Assembly: GCA_021234155.1 (NCBI GenBank)
Contig: JAJEKV010000031.1
Coordinates: 613,614-677,613, forward strand
DNA: 64,000 nucleotides
DNA from: Isoetes taiwanensis
Lineage: Eukaryota; Streptophyta; Lycopodiopsida; Isoetales; Isoetaceae
Direction: 5' to 3'
Positions 58,943 through 64,000 of this stretch are shown here, piece by piece (position 1 is the first letter of the stretch; every line of letters starts with the position of its first letter). The notes beneath the pieces were generated by a model that was not told the origin of the DNA, made no database searches, and was given only the letters and a program-made list of their open reading frames with translations. The position numbers and the translations under genes are program-made.

Positions 58943-61639
58943 CTATTGGATTCATGCGATCAGGTAGAAAGGTTGGCAGATCAAATACTTGCGAAATTGT
59001 TGATGAACCTTACATTGGAGCAATTGGATTAGAATATTACCCTAGATCATTTGAATTCAACAAATCGTGCTTCTGAATGTTTGAATCTGAGAACTAGGCA
59101 TTCAGAATGGCAGAATGGACAATGCAAATATATCCACAAATTGTCCTTTCATTTCGAGCCAATTTGAGCTTCATTTAGGTTCTCGGTCCCAAAGTGCGGT
59201 TCTTGCAAAACTTATACTTCCTTCCTTACGGTGCCGGGAAATATGTGCTAGGGAATCAAACTCTAAATTGAAGTCTCAAGTTGTTTCCATGTGTATATGA
59301 CATGCAGCGTTGCTCTAGCTCACTCGCTCAACTTGTCTTTTCAATAAGAATTAAACACCGTTCTCGGTGGACATTCATCTTTAAAATATCAACTACTCCC
59401 AAGCTGAATGTTCTTTATAATAACATCGCTATATCTATGTTCTACCATGTGCTTTTCCCTTGATAGAGCCCTAAGCCTCTGTTTTTATCGTTTTTCTTCT
59501 ATATGCTTAGCACAATAATAGGTGGTTTTGAGGGGATTTGATATAGATGTAAAAATAACAATTCCTAAAACCATAGACCATAACTAACTCCATCTTTGTC
59601 TTGCGTAGATTATAATCATTCACGGTACCAAAAACCCACTACCATTCAACCTTTGTTTATTAATGTGCACACAATGTCAGCTCGGATCATCATGTATGAT
59701 TGATGCGTGCTTTCCATTATCTCTAGGATACTCTCCCGTTTACTGACACGGATGTGGTCTAGGGGAATGTGAGGAAGCGAGGATCGAACGATTGGCTGCT
59801 ACTATGATGCAATATTCTAAAACACCGGCTTACGGAGGAATCTTAGGGCACATTAACTTTAAACTTGCCACTACAATTCATTAGAAACATATCTGAACAA
59901 AGTTTGGCTTCAATCGATCACTAATCTAATGGCATATGCAGTACGGTAGAGTAGTTATTGTGAGAGCATAATATGATGCTTTCATGAAATAGAAATTTAA
60001 CTCTCTAAGCCCGTTGGCTGGTGCTAACTTCCCTTGCTTGACCAAAGCTGGCTCCATGAAAACTAGGCTGGTGCAATAAACATATAGGCGTGCTACTCTA
60101 ATTTTCACAATTTTTTCGGACATACTCTTTGTACCCTTTTAAATATAGTATAAAATGAGCATTGAATAATGAGCTTCTAGACTACTTAGAAGGTCTTTGT
60201 TCCACATCAAAGAGTCTGCTACTTTGATTGATAAGTTCTCTCACGTACTACCTATTTGAATATTCACTGTGAGACAAAGTCGTGAATAAGCAAAGTATTG
60301 CTTTGGCACGATCGGGGGCCACTCCACCCGAGATCATATATCTAGTTGTCCCTTATTCTTGAGGGATTTTTATACCTGATGTATAGAGATTTTTTTTATG
60401 CTCCACAGTGAAAACCAAGTATCGGATTACGCATTTATCTTCAATAAAGAACAACTTCAATTTAGGCGACCAAGCTCAGCGGCGTATCTTCAATCAAAAT
60501 TGGCTTTAATTTAATCAAAGAGCACCATATTTCTTCCATAAGACATGAACAAACTAGATACATAACGCCTAGATCAAGAGGCGGTCCAATAAATCTAGAT
60601 CGAGAATAGCCACGAGAGCAGGGCGTTGCTAGCATAAGCAATAGAAAAATTGAACACATACCTATCACAATCTAATTCAAAGTACCTCATCGGTCTTGAG
60701 TTGCGAGACCATGACATCTCGACCCACTGGCCCCACTCCAAAAGCTAGGGCAATCCATCTACTCTAAGCTTCTCTTTGAGGCTGCTATCGCCCTTCTTAC
60801 GTCTGTCCAAACTAAGCTCCACTTCTAGCAGGACGATTAGAGCTCTCGGGAGGCATCGAGACTTGCAAGAGAAGCTTCTAGATACTCCAACAAATCAGAT
60901 CTTCTTGAAGCTACTAGTTGCTAACATCGGACTCAAATCAATTTAGGCGAACTCCTCCGAAACACTAATAGACACAAAAGCTATAAGCCGATCCTTTACA
61001 CCTTCATCGGAGGTTCTACTCAGACTCTCTAAATTTGATGCCACCGAGAGAGAATAACATCGAGAGGCGAGCATGAGGCCATTAGAGATCGGGGAACCGG
61101 GGAGTGCCTCTTTCTTAAACTCCGGCGGTCTACGTATAGCTAGGAATCTAGAAAGAACACAGGAGCCACCAATTGGAGCCTAAGCCATCGCCCAAAGCAA
61201 AAAGGATTACGCGGATCTTTGGATGCCCGCGATCGCCAAAGCCCTTTCTTTGTTTTTATTTTAGGGAATCCCTTTAAAGACGGACTATCAAATCACTACT
61301 TGAAGAGCCCCGGCCCATATGAGCGTCGCCCGCGTCACCTTTAGCCGTCGCGAGGGAGACTCCACGGTCTTTCGAAGCCGCCATAACTCGGTTCTTAGAA
61401 TCTTTCAAACTATTAGCCTTTCACTCTTTGTATATGATCTTGGGACAATCCGGAAGCTTACGGATGCTTGAGCATCATTCTGAAAAACAAGAAATTTCGA
61501 AGCCTATGAATTTTTTGCGTATTTATCATTGGTGGATCAATTTAAGCCACATGGCACCTTCTGGCCATCGATAGGGCATGCCAACCAGACCTATTTTTTA
61601 TTATATTTGACAAAGGTATTACATACAATTTTCCTTTTC

Positions 61640-62290
61640 GGAGGTCTTTAATCCCCGGCGACAATATGCTTCACCGCTCTTTATATGGGTCCCATAGGCC
61701 AATTGGTCTCTGTGGGCGATAAAAATACATTCTATTCTATTCTATTCTTCAATGTAGTGCATTCATATTATATACGCCCACAAAAGAAATATTTATTAAG
61801 TCACGGATAAAAGTATTTGGCCTAATCAAATCCTAGTTAAATTATTTGCTTGAGCGAGAATGAAGATGCAAGAACATATGTCGATTTAGCTAAGTGCCAA
61901 GGGAAGGCGGTGTTGATGAAATTTTCTTGTTGCATCATCATGTTTATTAGATGCTACTTGGCCACTTAAGATCTCAAGACTCATCCCCCCCCCTCCCCTC
62001 CCCTTTTTTAGGGCAAGGTTTTTGGTATTTCATTTATTAGAAAATACATAGAGGAATTGTGCACCAGTAAAGGTATACACACTATCACAAGCCTATAGGC
62101 TTTAAGTACTATAGCAGTATAGACCTTTTAAAATGGTACCATGCATCTAAAGTTCAGTACAGTCATGGGTCTTATAGAATAGAATAGAATAGGTTTTTAG
62201 CGTCCACGGAGACCAATTGGCCTATGGGACCCAAACAAAAAGAGAGCAGCACGCGTATTACTGACAGGATTAAAAAACCCCAGATGGTCT
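61640..62290. mobile_element. TIR element, copy in long repeat 2
   Basis: Counterpart of 20,210-20,866, with both inverted arms (ggtcccataggccaattggt) retained and a shorter poly-C tract. Confidence 0.6.
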
Positions 62291-62712
62291 CATGAAAACA
62301 TATTCAACAAAATTTAGACTTATTCAGATTTAATAGATAACACTTCAAGGACTCCATTATAAGAATATATATATTATTTAATTCTTCCTGATTCTTATAA
62401 TTTTTATGGGTTTTAATTATATAAGTTTATTTTTAAGTTAAGACCTTAATGGTTATAAAAATGCAAAATTACGTTTCAGACTAATTTTCACTTGAATTTA
62501 TTCAGAATTAAACATTTCAAGGAAAAATTTTAGATTTTAATGATTTAATAAATTTAAAATTTGGCAATCCTGAAAAATTACAAATGAAATCCGATGGTTC
62601 GATAATCGATTGACTTAAAATTATTATAAGAATTTCTCAATTTACAAACTTTTGTATTTTTAAAAACATGTTTAAGAAAGTTGTTAGATCAAAATCAATT
62701 AAATTATCTTCT
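62290..62712 (-). mobile_element. Foldback half-element, copy in long repeat 2
   Basis: Counterpart of 20,868-21,290. By eye the two copies show almost no difference across this AT-rich stretch, in contrast to the flanks. Confidence 0.6.
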
Positions 62713-64000
62713 TTATTAAAATGGGAGCATGTTGGTAGCAGCGGGGGAGCGCCATGTAATGCGGGCATCTTGGCGTTCCCCTCCTGGCGGGATTATTTTA
62801 ATCATTATCGTCTCCTCCTCTCTTCACCTAACCGAGGGGAAGAGCAAAGCCGACGATTGCCCTCTGGGCTCCTCGGCGGAAGAAAACATCATGAAGTCAT
62901 TGGAATGTGGATACCATAGTGAAGTCTTGACATCTGCGGTCCCAGGAGGTTCTTTGAAAAGCGGTGAAGCTTTTGATTACTGGTTGGAATTACTTAGAAG
63001 CTTGAGGCTTAGGCATGTTTTACAAAGGCTAAGCTAGAGATTGAAATAAGTAGCTTCCATTATATCCAAATCGTTAAGCCCAAGTTGGGAGCGGAGGATT
63101 CTTAAACTTTGTTGTTAATTTCAAAAGCGGCAATCATGCATTCTTAGATACTAAATTTTGCACAAATATCATTGCCAGCATCCTTGGCCATGCCTTCCAC
63201 ATATTTCTTAATGATTGCTCATTATTTTTTCCCAGATTAATCCATGGACCGTTTCTATAATTGGCAATTTCCCTGTTGGGGCTCCTCTGTCCGGCTTTTC
63301 TTGGACTTGGGTACATTCTTTGGTTTTTGACAGCAGCAGATGCTCATACGTGAGTAAGATATACTCTTGCTTCTTTCTTTGATAAATTTTGAATTAGTGC
63401 CCCTTTCTCCTCATTTTGAGCTCCTCTATTCCGTTTCTTCCCTTTTTGCGGTCTGAGCAACACACAGGTGGCGCCAAGGCATCTGGATCTGTTCAAAATT
63501 CGAACTAGAAAGGCACTTGAAGACATTCAAAACGCGGTGGGCACTAGAAATCACGTGAAACAAGAGTAAATCTTTGATTCCACTCACCATGTTTTTAAGC
63601 TTACCAATGTAGGTTTATTACCTTTGTTGAAGATTTCATTATTTGTGACTAGAGATAAACTTGAAGGAAGAAAACCCGGATCCATTGGAAAACCCATATC
63701 ACAAGGTTTGCTTCACAATACTTTTTGTTTCTGGATCTAAGGTAGGGTGGCCGTTGTCTGTGGTTAATCGACCCATTACGTGGTATGTTACAATGTGGCT
63801 GCATTTTGAAGCCTGCAGAAGTATTTTTCTAACATATTTATCAGATGATTCCATCGGAGAGATTTTCATATTTATCGATCGAAAGAACAAGAGCAGCCTT
63901 ACTACGGGGAATAGAATGATGTGGTCTTCATGTGCTGCAGCCTTGGATCTTCAGCATTGCTTGAGTTTCAAATGTCATATTGCATTGCAAATGTCCTAAA

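Larger units (their letters stand above)
58749..64000 (+). repeat. Long repeat, copy 2 (partner 17,319-22,585)
   Basis: Co-linear with copy 1 to the end of the window. It contains the helicase fragment, the TIR element (about 61,640-62,290) and the foldback half (about 62,290-62,712). CAG/CTG triplets of copy 1 are mostly replaced by CGG, CGAG, CG or ACG here. Confidence 0.9.

Noticed and set aside
17319-64000. The two 5.2-kb direct repeats as LTRs of one giant retroelement
   Set aside because: They are over 36 kb apart, contain helicase and TIR elements, start inside a helicase gene, and the sequence between holds several unrelated transposons.

Overview
The window looks like nuclear DNA of a land plant. 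It carries spliced plant-type genes (a GH17 beta-1,3-glucanase with a CBM43 module, a dirigent protein, a trehalose-6-phosphate phosphatase exon, a wall-associated-kinase EGF exon and a PPR fragment) in a large amount of nested transposon sequence. It is gene-poor, AT-rich between genes and full of repeats, which suits a large-genome plant. The methyltransferase-like gene at the left end makes me lean towards a non-flowering lineage such as a fern, but I cannot prove this.

Layout. 0.35-4.5 kb, minus strand: a broken, intron-containing gene. It has an NLS-rich N-terminal region that weakly resembles ParB, then a beta-class (permuted) DNA amino-methyltransferase domain. It has been hit by a solo LTR, a LINE fragment and a 41-bp palindromic satellite. 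6.4-6.9 kb: a GGAATCTT minisatellite. 9-11 kb, minus: GH17/CBM43 glucanase with frameshifts. 12-25.3 kb: Helitron territory, with a minus-strand 3' terminus at 11,978, a helicase C-terminus at about 17.4 kb, a plus-strand 3' terminus at 25,315 and a lone TPP exon just inside it. A dirigent gene lies at 16.1 kb. 25.3-29.4 kb: AT-rich foldback elements. 29.7-34.8 kb: LINE relics and a hAT transposase. 34.9-37.1 kb: a third Helitron terminus followed by gene fragments with small exons. 37.1-42 kb: a Ty3/gypsy element with a nested Mutator-like element. 42-50 kb: gene relics (PPR, WAK) and a Mutator-like element with a 9-bp target duplication. 50-58.7 kb: an unclassified DNA-transposon-like unit with a transposase-like gene on plus and an accessory coiled-coil gene on minus, both interrupted by TGTACA-rich repeats. 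58.75-64 kb: a second copy of the 17.3-22.6 kb segment.

Two cautions. Differences between the two 5.2-kb copies fall almost only at CAG/CTG triplets, in a pattern (CTG read as ACG, CAG as CGG, CGAG or CG) that looks like base-calling error at methylated CHG sites rather than mutation. The same signature breaks the gypsy polyprotein, so many frameshifts here may not be biological. Most coding features are therefore called as pseudogenes or fragments with hedged confidence.
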